From positions 59,138,730 through 59,202,729 of the forward strand of contig CM044317.1 in the NCBI GenBank assembly GCA_024291935.2: a DNA stretch of 64,000 nucleotides. The letters are read 5' to 3'. The notes beneath the pieces were generated by a model. The model was not told the origin of the DNA. It did no database searches and saw nothing but the letters and a program-made list of their open reading frames with translations. This stretch comes from Okapia johnstoni (taxonomy: Eukaryota > Chordata > Mammalia > Artiodactyla > Giraffidae). This document shows, piece by piece, positions 34,766-46,603 of the stretch (positions are counted from its first letter, which is position 1; the number at the start of each line of letters is the position of its first letter). The position numbers and the translations under genes were made by a program.

Positions 34766-35235
34766 AGTATATACCTTTGATATAGCAATTCTCCTTCTGG
34801 GAAAGAATGTAACAAGTTTGCAATGATATACCTATTATGTTCTATGAGTAATTGGAACATTGTCTATAATGATGAAAAATTGAGACATCTGTTAATAAGG
34901 GATTTGGTGTGTAAACTACACTACAATAGAACACTGACTAGCCATGAAAATGATAATGATGCCATTTATTTATGTGAAAAGATTTTCACAATAAAGTGTT
35001 AAGAGAAAAAAGTGAACAGTGAATTCGTATGGGTATGTGTATATGTGAGTATGTATATTTATTCCATTATTTTAAAATTTATCTCTATAGGTACATTTTC
35101 ATAGAAAAGTATATAAGTACATGCATTAAAATGTTAACAGTGATTTTTCTCCAAGTTATCAAATTACAGTTTATCTTTATTTTTGATCTTTTCTAATTTT
35201 CTGAACTTTGTGCATAACCGAAGAAACAGTAAAAT
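34766..35235 (+). mobile_element. Old L1M fragment, right part
   Basis: 'atagcaattctccttctggg' through 'agccatgaaaatgataatg' and 'ttttctgaactttgtgca' follows the L1M 3' end. It resumes the copy begun at 34293. Confidence 0.7.
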
Positions 35236-35239
35236 AAAA

Positions 35240-36744
35240 TTTAATTTTTTTTCTTTATTTGCTACTATAATTTTCCCTTTTCTCTTCCTCCTCTTCTCTG
35301 CTCTTTTTCCTCCCATTTGGAGAATTCTTGCCACAGAGGTGATATCTAGGAGAGGCCTCCTGCTCTCATTCACCCACAATTACCCTTCTAACTTCTGATG
35401 GACCTCTTGGGACTTGTAAGAATGATTCTCCAAAAACTTAACTTTGAAAGCAGGAGGCTCCTGGGAAATGTCCCAAGGCTAACCTCTGAACACCTGGTTT
35501 ACTGTGAAACCCTTCTGACATCTCATGCCATCAAGTTCTAATAGAAAGAACTACATAGTTTAAAATCTATGATGGCCAGACCATAGCCAATAGATTTAGG
35601 CTGTTTTGGGTCCACAACATGCCATGAGCCGTAAGGTGATGTTCCTGGGAAAAATCTCACGTGTGACAGGAAGGATCCTCCGTACAACACCCAGTCTGAG
35701 CTCAGGAGGAGGTGGGGACAGGTAGCGTTAAACCTGCCTCTGAAAGAGGCCATGCCCAGCTTCTGAAGCTGGGATTCTGGCACTACTTTTATACTAGCTC
35801 GGTCTTGTCAAGTTTTGTCCAAAGTGGACAGTGGCTCCTCCTGTGGGGCAGTGGCTATTTAGTTTGGGTCTCTCCAGCCCCCTTCCATCTTAAAAAGCTG
35901 GAGACCAGGCTGAATAAACAGCCGTTATTATGAATGAGGTTTTAGAACCCAGGTCCACGGACCTCTGTTGGGTGCTCTCAATGGGTCAGGGTCATTACTG
36001 CAGGAGCTGGTCCTGTTGGAAAGGGTTGGTTCTACAGAGGAAGAGAGGCCATATCCCAACCAGACCACAGGGAGGGTGGGAAAGGTGGTGGTGACTGAAG
36101 ATGGTCTTCTTTGATTCTTTGCCTGACTCTCCAAAGGAGGCCTGGATTATCATCTGGTGTGGTCTAAGTATATGGCAATGGAACTGAGTGACCTTGAGAG
36201 TCTAGATAGAAAGATTTCTAATTTCGTATAGTTATCTTCCAGAAAATCTTCTACCAGAACCCTTGTAGAGGTCTAATTAGGAAGGCTCTCTTGTCATAAG
36301 ATGGCCTGCCACTTTCTTTTACATCCTGACTAGCTGTACCTCTCATTCTGGCCCTTTCTTGACTATTTACTCTTATCTATTTCCTGACTTTACTGTGTGC
36401 AGTGATGGTGTTTGAAGCTCCTCCTGTATGGTTGAGCCACAAAGAAGCCCCACCCTGGTGTAGATAATTGGATCAGAAGCCTTCAGTCATCCATGACATA
36501 GGTTGGTTAGATTTGATCTCTGAGTGAGCTGAGCCTGACATGCCATCCCTGGGAAGACACTCAAAAGCTACACTATGTAGCCCACAGGTTCTGTGTGTGT
36601 GTGTGTCAACTGGTAGAGCTTCTAGAGTGTGCCCTGGATGATTCAGCTGTTTTTTCTGGTCATGGCCTGTTGTCATCCCCACCCCACCCCCCAAAGATAA
36701 TGTATCAACTTTCTAATAACTTTAGTGATCTACACCTGCATAGG
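35240..36744. other. Unannotated sequence
   Basis: No gene is recognised. A short (GT)n run lies at 36590-36606. Confidence 0.4.
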
Positions 36745-37330
36745 TCATGTCAGTCGTTCAGTTGTGTCCAACTCTTTGCGACCCCATGAATCGCAGCACG
36801 CCAGGCCTCCCTGTCCATCACCAACTCCCGGAGTTTACCCAAACCCATGTCCATCGAGTCAATGATGCCATCCAACCATCTCATCCTCTGTCGTCCCCTT
36901 CTCTTCCTGCCCCCAGTCCTTCCCAGCATTAGGGTCTTTTCCAATGAGTCAACTTTTCACATCAGGTGGCCAAAGTATCAGCTTCAACATCAGTCCTTCC
37001 AATGAACACCCAGGACTGATCTCCTTTAGGATGGACTGGTTGGATCTCCTTGCAGTCCAAGGGACTCTCAAGAGTCTTCTCCAACACCACAGTTCAAAAG
37101 CATCAATTCTTCGGCGCTCAGCTTTCTTCACCATCCAACTCTCACATCCATACATGACCACTGGAAAAACCATAGCCTTGACTAGACGGACCTTTGTTGG
37201 CAAAGTAATGTCTCTGCTTTTAAATATGCTATCTAGGTTGGTCATAACCTTCCTTCCAAGGAGTAAGCGTCTTTTAATTTCATGGCTGCAATCACCATCA
37301 GCAGTGGTTTTGGAGCCCAAAAAATAAGAC
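36745..37330 (-). mobile_element. BovB LINE 3' fragment
   Basis: A minus-strand open frame (36949-37332) reads as the BovB ORF2 C-terminus, including 'VVMYGCESW' and 'FELWCWRRLLRVPW'. It is followed by the BovB 3' UTR. The reverse-transcriptase and endonuclease regions are absent. Confidence 0.93.
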
Positions 37331-37419
37331 AAGAATTTTACAACATGTATCTTGCCACTTTCGAGGATTCAAATATTTTGTCAGGTTGTCAAGGGGAAAA
37401 ATGAACAGAAGGAAGAGAA

Positions 37420-37605
37420 AATTGTTGTATCAGTCAAGGTTCTTGGTTGCAGCATTAGAAATTAATTCTGTCTAATTTAAGCAGAAAAGGAATTGATTAA
37501 AAGGATATTGGGTGCTCATAGAATCAATTGCAAGGTTTGAGGACCAGGCTCAGAAAACAAACGGGAATCAGAAATCACCACCCAGGGACACATCCGAGGA
37601 TGGGT
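37420..37605 (+). repeat. Old interspersed repeat, left part
   Basis: 'tcagtcaaggttcttgg', 'ctaatttaagcagaaaagg' and 'aattgattaaaaggatattg' resemble an ancient mammalian repeat that I cannot name. A SINE splits it. Confidence 0.4.
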
Positions 37606-37827
37606 TGTGCTGTGCTGTAATATGTCGCTTCAATCTTGTCTGACTCTTTGTGACCCCATGGACTGTAACCCGCCAAGTTCCTGTCCATGGGATTCTCCGG
37701 GCAAGAATACTGGAGTGGGTTGCCATTTCCTCCTCTAGGGGGTCTTCTCCACCCAGGGACTGAACTCGCATCTCATGTCTCCTGCATTCACAGGCGGGTT
37801 CTTTACCACTAGTGCCATCTGGGAAAC
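37606..37827 (-). repeat. Bov-tA SINE with 12-bp duplication
   Basis: The duplication CCGAGGATGGGT at 37594-37605 and 37828-37839 fixes both ends exactly. Confidence 0.96.
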
Positions 37828-38050
37828 CCGAGGATGGGTAAAAAAGCTCTGTTAGGGCCTTCACGCTGCCAGGGACTTCAGCCTGGAGGTGGATTTGAAG
37901 CTGTATCTTCATTCTTCTCTCAGTTGTTGAAGATCCAATTCCTGGGTGGCAATATGTAATAGGCTGGCCATACAGTAGCTGTCAGTGAGGGATGGGACTG
38001 GAGGCAGAGGTGGGGAAGGGGCATCCAGCTTCTTTAACTTCTATGCATAA
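37828..38050 (+). repeat. Old interspersed repeat, right part
   Basis: Likely continuation of the element at 37420. The family is unknown. Confidence 0.35.
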
Positions 38051-38684
38051 TGAGGCCTTGCACCCCAACCAATTTAGATGATAAGACTCTTCCCAAAATA
38101 AGAGAGGAGGTGGAATGCCAGGCCAAAATTTTAAAAGTAACAAATGCCCCCCCTGCATTTATTGTGGAGTGTGTGAATTTGGCAAGTGTGGGTATGGAAA
38201 CCCATACTCCCTTTTACATTCTAGAGATTAATTTTTCCATCTTATGAATCAAGGTCAACTGCCTGATCTTTGGAGGTTTCAATCCAGCCTAAAGGAGCAG
38301 TGCTTCTTCATATGATCCAAGGAATCAAAAATCCAATGAAAATTAAGCAGCCAGAGAAGATCTCCAATAGACAAATTATAATTGAGGTTATATAAATTAT
38401 ACTCATTTTAAACCAAAAGAATCGAGTTTACCAGGAATGGTTTATTGAAATGATTTGTTTCACCTCATACTGGGGTAAAACTGAAATTTATCCCCTCCTG
38501 CATTCAACTTATCATTTATTTTAATTTGGTTTATCATTTATTGTATTGCATTATACACAGTATGCATTCACAAAGCACACTTTCTTGCACACTCTCCCAA
38601 TAGAAAGAGAAATAATTCTATTTCTACTCAAATATGAAATTATACAAGGATATTGCTTTCACCACTGATACTTTTTAAAAATTA
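38051..38684. other. Unannotated AT-rich sequence
   Basis: No gene or confident repeat is recognised. Confidence 0.4.
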
Positions 38685-38996
38685 ATTAATTATTTTTTGG
38701 GTGCACTGGGTCTTCGTGGCTGCCCCCAGGCTTTCTTTAGTTGCGGCAAGCAGGAGAACTACTTTCTAGCTGTGCAGGCTTCCCACTGAAGTGGCTTCTC
38801 TTGTTATGAAGCACAGGCTCTAGAGCACTCAGGCTTCAGTAGTTGTGGCTCATGGGCTCTATAGCACAGACTCAGAAGTTGTGGCACATGGACTTAGTTG
38901 CTCCGCAACATATGGAATCTTCTTGGACCAGGGATAGAACCTGTATCTCCTGGACTGGCAGGCTGATCCTTAACCACTGGACCACCAGGGAAGTCC
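38685..38996 (-). repeat. CHR-type cetartiodactyl SINE
   Basis: Antisense 'gggtcttcgtggctgc', 'tagttgtggctcatgggc', 'ttgctccgcaacatatgg' and 'ccaccagggaagtcc' define this tRNA-Glu SINE shared by ruminants, whales and hippos. It predates Bov-tA. Confidence 0.88.
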
Positions 38997-39574
38997 TTAC
39001 CACCAACACATGACACTGTTCTAAAAATTCTAGTATATGCAATAAAACACAAGGAAGAAACAATATGTATAAATAATGAAAAGGAGACAAACTTCTTATT
39101 ATTTCCTGTTGATGTGATTGCCTGCCTGGAAAGATCAAGAGAATCAATTGAAACACTATTAAAACTATTAAGTGAATTCAATAAAAAAGTCAGTTGCCAA
39201 AGATCATGAGGTTAGGTTCTAATAACAGTGAGTGAGGTCAAAGTTGTGCATAGCCAAAATCACCCTTGAAAATTCTCCAAATTGCCCCTGAAATACTGTA
39301 TACATTGGGTTGTGAGTACAACTTTATACACTGTTTATGTATAGAAAACAGTGTAATATACACAGTGTTATGTATACATATGTATAACATACACATCTGT
39401 GTAATATATACAGTAATTTGCAGCACATTAGAGCAATTTAACACTATTTTTTTCATGGCAAAAACTTGTGTTTAAATACGGCATTATATGCATTGATGAT
39501 CTATCTCAACTATAGACAAAAAATCAATAACTTATATTGCTAATTAGAAATTATAATTTTATGTCTCCTTTACA
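38997..39574. other. Unannotated AT-rich sequence
   Basis: A TA/CA-rich simple stretch lies at about 39296-39415. No gene is seen. Confidence 0.4.
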
Positions 39575-40030
39575 ATAGCAACCAAAAATGATAAGGGATT
39601 ATTTCTTGGTTTGTGTCCCCTTCAAAGCTGACCTCTAGACAAGGATGAATGATAGACTCGTTTATTGAAGAGTGATCCCAGGGACCTAGTCTGGGAATGA
39701 GGATGGGAGATGGGGACAGGAAGGATGTCAGTAGAGGGTGCATCACCAAGCTAGATTTTCTTGGGGGCAAATAGAGCGTCCCCCCTAGCAGACCCCTTGG
39801 GGAGACACTGTGAGCACCTGATGGAGTTACAACAGAAGGCAGAGGAAGCTGGTGTTTACTCACCAACTCTCCATCATTATTAGTGAAAGGTTATTTCCAG
39901 GGAAATAAACTCCACATGTCTAGCTGACCCTGCCAACAGTCCTAGTAGGCTCCTATGGCCAGGAAAGGCCTCTCTAGAGCCACAGGGATGCCCAGGGATG
40001 CCCCTGGAAAGTAGATAGGGGATACCGAAG
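39575..40030 (-). mobile_element. Possible ERVL-type solitary LTR
   Basis: On the minus strand an AATAAA signal is followed by 'catccttgtctagagg' and 'gggacacaaaccaag', the layout of ERVL LTR 3' ends. The 5' end is not defined and no internal viral genes are present. Confidence 0.45.
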
Positions 40031-40567
40031 GTATTTGGTGGGAACAGCACTGGCAGTGTCTACCACATGTTAACCTAAAAAGGAATGGGATATAAATATA
40101 AAAATTGCACATTTCCACTGAGAATCATAAATAAAAAAGTTTAAATGGAGAGATGGACCATGTTCCTAGGAGGAAAGACTTAATAGTGTTAAGATTTTAA
40201 TTTCCCGAAAATTCATCTATAAATCAAATACAGTTCCAATTAAAATTCTACTGAGGATTCTTTTTTCTTTTAAGTGTATCCAGAAGGGAAAAATTGAGTG
40301 AGGATAGATGAAAATTTTTGAAAACTTCAGTGCAGTCAGTATGGCCCTTAAAAATCCTTTAAATACCGAGAAGGTATTGGCCTTACCAGATAATAAATTA
40401 GATTGGTAGTGGTGCAGGGACAGACAGACAAACAAAGCAAGTGCCCTAAAGATTGCAGGAACACACTCAAGTATTTGTAAGTATGTAATTACATGTGCCA
40501 TTTAAAAATCAACCATAAATAAAAGGAATAGTAAATAAATATTATTGGTACAAGTTATATCTTGCAT
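40031..40567. other. Unannotated AT-rich sequence
   Basis: No gene or confident repeat is recognised. Confidence 0.4.
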
Positions 40568-41240
40568 CACATCAGTTCAGTTCAGTCACTCAGTCGTGTC
40601 CGAGTCTTTGTGACACCATGAATCACAGCACGCCAGGCCTTCCTGTCCATCACCAACTCCCGGAGTTTACCCAAACCCATGTCCATCGAGTCTGTGATGC
40701 CATCCAGCCATCTCATCCTCTGTCGTCCCCTTCTCCTCCTGCCCTCAATCTTTCCCACCATCAGGGTCTTTTCCAATGAGTCAACTCTTCACATGAGGTG
40801 GCCAAAGTATTGGAGTTTCAGCTTCAACATCAGTCCTTCCAATGAACACCCAGGACTGATCTCCTTTAGGATGGACTGGTTGGATCTCCTTGCAGTCCAA
40901 GGGACTCTCAAGAGTCTTCTCCAACACCACAGTTCAAAAGCATCAATTCTTTGATGCTCAGCTTTCTTCACCGTCCAACTCTCACATCCATACATGACTA
41001 CTGGAAAAACCATAGCCTTGACTAGATGGACCTTTGTTGGCAAAGTAATGTTTCTGCTTTTTAATGTGCTGTATAGGTTGGTCATAACTTTCCTTCCAAG
41101 GAGTAAGAGTCTTTTAATTTCATGGCTGCAATCATCATGCAGTGATTTTGGAGCCCCCCAAAATAAAGTCTGACACTGTTTCCACTGTTTCCCCATCTAT
41201 TTCCCATGAAGTGATGGGACCAGATGCCATGATCTTAGAA
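40568..41240 (-). mobile_element. BovB LINE 3' fragment, close relative of the copy at 36745
   Basis: The minus-strand frame at 40789-41196 encodes the same BovB C-terminal region ('VVMYGCESW') followed by the 3' UTR. It extends about 75 bp further 5' than the copy at 36745. Confidence 0.93.
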
Positions 41241-41789
41241 CATGTTAAATCTGACAGTCCTATGATACATCCAAGCAGAGATGCTACCATCAGTTGAATA
41301 CTATCAGGAGAGAAGTTTTAGCTAGAGATGTAAATGTGTAATTAGTCTATGTGCTAATTAAATGGGAAGTGAATGAGTTCACACAGAGAGGGGGCCCAGG
41401 ACCAGGGCATGAAGGGTCAGGTAGAGGCCAAGGGTGAGAAGGAACAACTACAGAGACAGGAAAATGTGGTATCTCAGAAGGCAAGAGAGGAGGGTGTTTT
41501 AAGGAGGAAGTAGTATGGTATCAAGTACTACCAAAAGGTCTAGAAAAATGAGATGAGAGAAGTGATCCTAGGATTTGGTGAAGTAAAGGTCACCAGTGAT
41601 AGGTGAGGAGCAAACTGAGAGATCAGAGATCAGACACAGATCCGTGTGTCTACACCTCTGTAAGACATTTGGCCCTGCAAGAGTGCAGGAACAGGAAAGT
41701 CTCAGGACAAAACATGAATGTCCATAAACAAATGAAAAAGTATTTCACCTGAACTCAAGGAAAATTAAAACAAAAAAGGCAAATCTTTT
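41241..41789. other. Unannotated sequence
   Basis: Purine-rich; no gene or confident repeat is recognised. Confidence 0.4.
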
Positions 41790-42190
41790 TTAAACTATCA
41801 AATTGAAAAAATACTGAATATTTTTCAAAACGGTGATAAGTGTTGTACTCTTCCAAACAGTACTAGAGGAGTTGCAAGTTTATGTAGCATTTCTGGAAAC
41901 TCAGTTTTGTATTAACCATTTTGACACAGCCACTTCATTCCTAACATTACATCTGAAGGAAATAATCAGGGGTATGTGCAAAAATTTGACTGTAAGTAGT
42001 TTATTTTTGTCACAGTGTAAATTGTATAAAGTAGTGACATATTGGAAATAACTGAAATGTTCAACAATAAGAGACTGGTTGAATTACAGCATATCATTAC
42101 AATTGAATTCCCCGCAGCCACTAAAATTTACATTGTAGAAGATTATAAAATAACATGTAAGAGATGATAGGATATGTTACAAAACATTGT
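41790..42190 (+). mobile_element. Old L1M (L1ME-like) 3' fragment
   Basis: 'aaggaaataatcaggggt', 'atgttcaacaataagagac' and 'gcagccactaaaatttaca' follow the L1M ORF2 end. Confidence 0.75.
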
Positions 42191-42192
42191 AT

Positions 42193-42425
42193 GACAAAGA
42201 CTCATATTTATTTAGTGCTTCATACACACCAGCACTATGGTTAATGCTTTACACAAAATAACGTTTAATCATCACTAAAAAAATAAAAACTATGAAGTCG
42301 GTATTCTTCTTTCCTTACTTTATAGATAAGGAAATCAAAGCTGAGATTGATTAAAAAAAACTTTGCCCAAGGACATGCATCTGGTATGTAGTGGAAGCAG
42401 CACTCTGCTGCTCTTACCAACATTC
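42193..42425 (+). repeat. MIR SINE
   Basis: 'tttatttagtgcttcatac' and 'tttatagataaggaaatc' lie in MIR 3' order. Confidence 0.75.
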
Positions 42426-42440
42426 TATTTTTACTAATTT

Positions 42441-42895
42441 TTTGTTCCTTAGTCATTTAGTCATGTCTGACTTTTTGTGACCCCATGGACTGAAGCACTA
42501 CAGGCTTCCCTTTCCTTCACTATTTCCCAGAGTTTGCACAGACTCATGTCTGTTGAGTCAGTGATGCTATCCAACCCTCTTATCCTCTGTCATCCCCTTC
42601 TCCTCCTGCCCTCAATCTTTCCCAGCATCAGGGTCTTTTCCAATGAGTTGGCTCTTTGCATCAGGTGGCCAAAGTATCAGAGCTTCAGCTTCAGTATCAG
42701 CTCTTCCATTGAATATTCAGGGTTGATTTCCTTTAGGATTAACTGGTTTGAGCTCCTTGCCGTCCAAGGGACTCTGAAGAGTCTTCTCCAGCACTACAAT
42801 TCAAAATCATCAATTCTTAGGCGCTCAACCTTCTTTATGGTCTAACTCTCACATTGTACATGACAACTGGAAAAACCACAGCTTTCACTATATGG
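42441..42895 (-). mobile_element. BovB LINE 3' end, diverged
   Basis: The reverse complement of the BovB terminus includes the CCAATGAGTTGGCTC and GTCCAAGGGACTCTG blocks. It is more diverged than the copies at 36745 and 40568. Confidence 0.9.
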
Positions 42896-42899
42896 ACAT

Positions 42900-43550
42900 G
42901 TATTCATTCAGATAATGAATCTATCCTAAAATGTTACATCTTGTGGTGGGACCATGGGTGATCTTCTTTACTGTTTTTTTTTTTTTTCTTACCTATATTT
43001 TAAAAATTTGCTATCAAAAATTGTCTAAGTAATAAATGAATTTTGGAGAATAAATGAGTGTTTTTCCATATTCAGAGGATAAGGTTTTAATATCACAAGT
43101 CTTAATAGACCTGTGGCTTAATTTCTGCCAGAAAAAAATTAATCATAATTACAAAACCAAATTCATCTTTTTGGTCAGAGTTTCCTCTCTTCTCACTGAA
43201 GTAGCTGGTGTCCCTTTAGTTGATATTTCATTCTGTTATCTAGAGTGAATTCTTCAGTTTATTTTAGCTGTGTACCAGGAAAGACCATCAATGACAGACA
43301 TTCTGTGTTTGGATGCCTCCATGAGATTTGTTTATGTAACACAGGTGGGCTTTGATTACTCCAGCTTTCAAAGTTCTTCAAATTAAAAGTTATTATAGAC
43401 ACACTTTATGGCATGGAACTTCAATGCCTCAATTAGCTGTTTATGTATGTATCAGAATGCCTTCAAGATTATTTCCTGAGAATCTCTATCCTCCTGTGGG
43501 CAGTTTCAGTCTGTCTCCAAAGATGGTGATGGTGTTGGGATGGGGTAGCT
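42900..43550. other. Unannotated AT-rich sequence
   Basis: There is a T run at 42978-42989. No gene is recognised. Confidence 0.4.
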
Positions 43551-43559
43551 ATTACATGG

Positions 43560-43612
43560 TTTTTTTTTTTTTTTAATTTAATAAATTTATTTATTTTAGT
43601 TGGGGGCTAATT
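43560..43612 (-). mobile_element. 53-bp ruminant L1 3' tail insertion
   Basis: A poly(T) run is followed by 'aaatttatttattttagtt' and 'gggggctaatt', the antisense ruminant L1 3' end. It is flanked by ATTACATGG (43551-43559 and 43613-43621). Confidence 0.9.
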
Positions 43613-43784
43613 ATTACATGGTTTTTGTTTGTATCACAACTCAAGTCCCATCTCTTGAAATGTAAAACCACAAACATCAACACAGTGTCCAAAAGGCATT
43701 AGGTCTCACTTACAATGATAGTGTAGGATGAATTTCTGCTGTATTTCTCTAGGTGGTGAATGGCTTGAGATGCAGATAAAAGAC

Positions 43785-43883
43785 CTGCTGTGAGTCCTGA
43801 CTGTGTCATTCATTACCTATGTGATCTTGGGTATTACTCAGCCTCCCTCAATTGCAATTTTCTTATTTGTAAAATGAGGTTAA
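43785..43883 (+). repeat. MIR SINE, left part
   Basis: 'gagtcctgactgtgtcatt' and 'tgtgatcttgggtattact' belong to the MIR core. It is interrupted by an L1 end and resumes at 44112. Confidence 0.85.
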
Positions 43884-44111
43884 ACAGGGAGCCCAGTCTG
43901 GCACTCTGTGATGAACTTAGAGGGTCGGGATGGCTGGGAGATGGGAGGGAGGCTCAAATGGGAGGGGATATATATATATATATAGTTATGCATAGTTTTA
44001 TATATATATATATATATAGTTATGACCGATTCTCATGGTTGTACAGCAGAAACTAACAGAACATTGTGAAGCAATCTTCCTCCAATTAAATAAATAAATT
44101 TAAAAAAATGC
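43884..44111 (+). mobile_element. Ruminant L1 3' end splitting a MIR
   Basis: This L1_BT-type 3' UTR includes an internal (TA)n tract and ends 'cttcctccaattaaataa'. The duplication AATGAGGTTAA (43873-43883 and 44112-44122) fixes both ends. Confidence 0.93.
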
Positions 44112-44215
44112 AATGAGGTTAAGAGCACTCACATTAAAGGATCATTGGAAGGTTAAATGAAGTAATATAGACTAAATCCTAGCACAGGGCCAGGAAAGAT
44201 TTAATACCTTAGGTA
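44112..44215 (+). repeat. MIR SINE, right part
   Basis: It resumes the MIR with 'ggttaaatgaagtaatata' and 'cctagcacagggccagg'. Confidence 0.85.
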
Positions 44216-44294
44216 GGAGCTCAAAATATGTTTTAAATCATTTCAAAATAGCAGACTGCTTTGTTTCTCTTGAAAAGATTGCAGTGATATTTTG

Positions 44295-44375
44295 GGGTTC
44301 TTATTCCTCATTTTATAAATAAGGAAACTGAAGATTTGAGAGGTCATTCATTTCCTTTCATTTTTTTCTAACAAT
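44295..44375 (+). repeat. MIR fragment
   Basis: The 'cattttataaataaggaaac' segment is typical. Confidence 0.55.
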
Positions 44376-44439
44376 GTCTTGTGTTGGTGTGTGTGTTCAG
44401 TGCCATACTATGGGTTCAGTTTTATAGCCAAGACTACAG

Positions 44440-44960
44440 TTTCCTTAGGAATGCCTTTAGCTGCAAGTCACAGAAAAATTGATGAAAACTGGCCAAAAAA
44501 TGAATTTATTGTTCTCATATCAAGATGTCTAGAGATAGCCAGTGGCTAGCATTGGTTCAGTTTCTCAGTGGGGTCATCAAAATTCCAGGCTTTTCCTGTC
44601 CTGCTGCTTTACCATCCATGACACGTTTACTTTTCTCATCCTCTCATGATGGCAACATGGCTGTCATGGCCGAATGCTTTGTGACATTCGAAGGCCAAAA
44701 TTGGCAGATGGTGGGTGGGTTGGCCAGACCTATGTTCCTTGATATCAAAGGCTGTCTGCCCAATATCTGAACAAAATGGGGGATCTCTCGGATAAGCAAT
44801 GGTAGAATCTGCCAGAATCTCCATCTCCTGATCCCCAAGCCATTGCATCTTCCCCTCTCCTGTGATGACTCTGTGCTCCGATACCACCCCATTCCCTAAT
44901 ATATTCATCTAGACTCTGTTATCTGGCCTATTTTCCATAGCACTTCTGACAGCGACCCTA
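44440..44960 (+). repeat. Old interspersed repeat, probably same family as 37420
   Basis: 'gctgcaagtcacagaaaaat', 'aactggccaaaaaatgaatt' and a following T/C-rich region parallel the element at 37420. The family is not named. Confidence 0.35.
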
Positions 44961-45509
44961 CAGACAGGATTGCTGAGTCTCTATTTTAAATAAATCTCTT
45001 CACCAACTAGTAAAAAATACTGTTATGTCTTCCTTATTACCCCCAGAGTTCCAAACATTAAAAAAGCCAGTAAACCCTGAATGTTTGATGAGTGTTTTTG
45101 GTTTAAAGCCAAGCTATTAAAATTTCAATATAACTTGAAGTTTATTGAAACTTGTATATGGTCATACACATCTGTAAAATGAGTCTTATCTTTGCAACCT
45201 TTAAAGAAAAAGCCAATAAACCCAGATTATTTATTAAAAATCCTCCTATGTTGCCAGAACCCACACTGGAGTAAAGAAAAATATACTTCTGAGTGTAATT
45301 TATTTTTCTTGATGCAGCTTTAAGGAGATTCTTGTTATAGTTCAATTTCTTCTGCTTTGTTTGCTATGAGTGTATTCCTCATGAGTTCATGAGACAGAGA
45401 ATAATTACTGAGGACACGGCTGTGGTCCAGTCAAGCTAAAGATTTCAATATTCCTGTGAAAGCATAGTCAGAACCTAAGACAAGTCAAGCTGTATATCTA
45501 TAGGAAATT
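44961..45509. other. Unannotated AT-rich sequence
   Basis: No gene or confident repeat is recognised. Confidence 0.4.
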
Positions 45510-45722
45510 CTGCTGCTGTTCTTAGTTGCTAAGTCGGGTCTGACTCTTGGCTGTCCCATGGACTGTAGCTCACCAGTCTCCTCTGTCCATGGGCTTTCCC
45601 AGGCAAGAACACTGGAGTGGGTTGTCATTTCCTTCTCCGAGGATTTTCCTGACTCAGGGATCAAACCTGTATCTCCTGTATTGGCAGGCAGATTCTTTAC
45701 CACTGAGCCACCACGGAAGCCC
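45510..45722 (-). repeat. Bov-tA SINE
   Basis: A full reverse-complement copy with a GCT-repeat tail. The flanks ATATCTATAGG and ATATGCATAGG may be a decayed duplication. Confidence 0.9.
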
Positions 45723-46422
45723 ATATGCATAGGCAATATTTGATTTTTTAAAAAATCACTGGAAAACTGTTACTTTATACAGGATTTTGCTACCTGAAAG
45801 GACTGAGTACATGAAGTTATTTTAGAAATAAGATGACACAAGTTACTTTAGCAAATATTACATCATATTTATTCCAATGAACAGGATAGCAAGGTTGGAT
45901 CTTGAGGTTCTCAGTAAGACCCTGCTAACAAGAAACCATATGTGAATTTAATTATTAACTCATTTGGAATTCCTCTTCCCCTTATCTCCTATCTTACAGT
46001 GCCCAATATTGCAATTTTTTCCAGCATTCATGATCTTGGAGTTCTGCCTACATTTCTGGTAAATCTTTTTAAGACTCAGGATTGCTCCAGGATTTATTTT
46101 TTTGAAATCTATTATGAGGGTTTCCTCTCTGCTAACCCCATGGTGTGTGTTCTTTCTTTCTTTGTGTTCCCATAGCTATTTCCACTGTGTCTTTCAAGTA
46201 GCACAATGCACTGATGAGGAGAGGGAAACTGGTTGAGAATGCTGAAGATTGGAAAATTGGGTCGATGCCAAAAAAGTATGACCCGGCCTGTTTTTCCCCC
46301 TTTACTCATCTACTTGCTCAGATCCCTGAAGAGGGGAAAGACTGAGTCTGAAGAAAATATGAGAGGTCTCTTTTGTAAATGAAAACACATAAACACAGGT
46401 TTGCACATTTTAAGCAGTATTA

Positions 46423-46495
46423 TTCCATGGACAGACGAACTTGGCGGGTTACAGTCCATAGGGTCTCAAAGAGTTGGACACGACTGAGTGACCAA
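46423..46495 (+). repeat. 73-bp Bov SINE tail with its own duplication
   Basis: Only the terminal part (TTCCATGGACAG to GAGTGACCAA) is present. CAGTATTA flanks it at 46415-46422 and 46496-46503. Confidence 0.88.
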
Positions 46496-46603
46496 CAGTA
46501 TTAATATAGCTATTCAGTATGATGACAGGAAACTCTCTCAAACAGATCCAAGAAAAATGATACGTGTGGAAACAGCAAATCATCCTTAGGATTTTTTAAA
46601 GGT

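Noticed and set aside
36949..37332. 127-codon minus-strand protein-like frame
   Set aside because: This is the C-terminal part of BovB ORF2 inside a truncated LINE, not a host gene. The same holds for 40789-41196.
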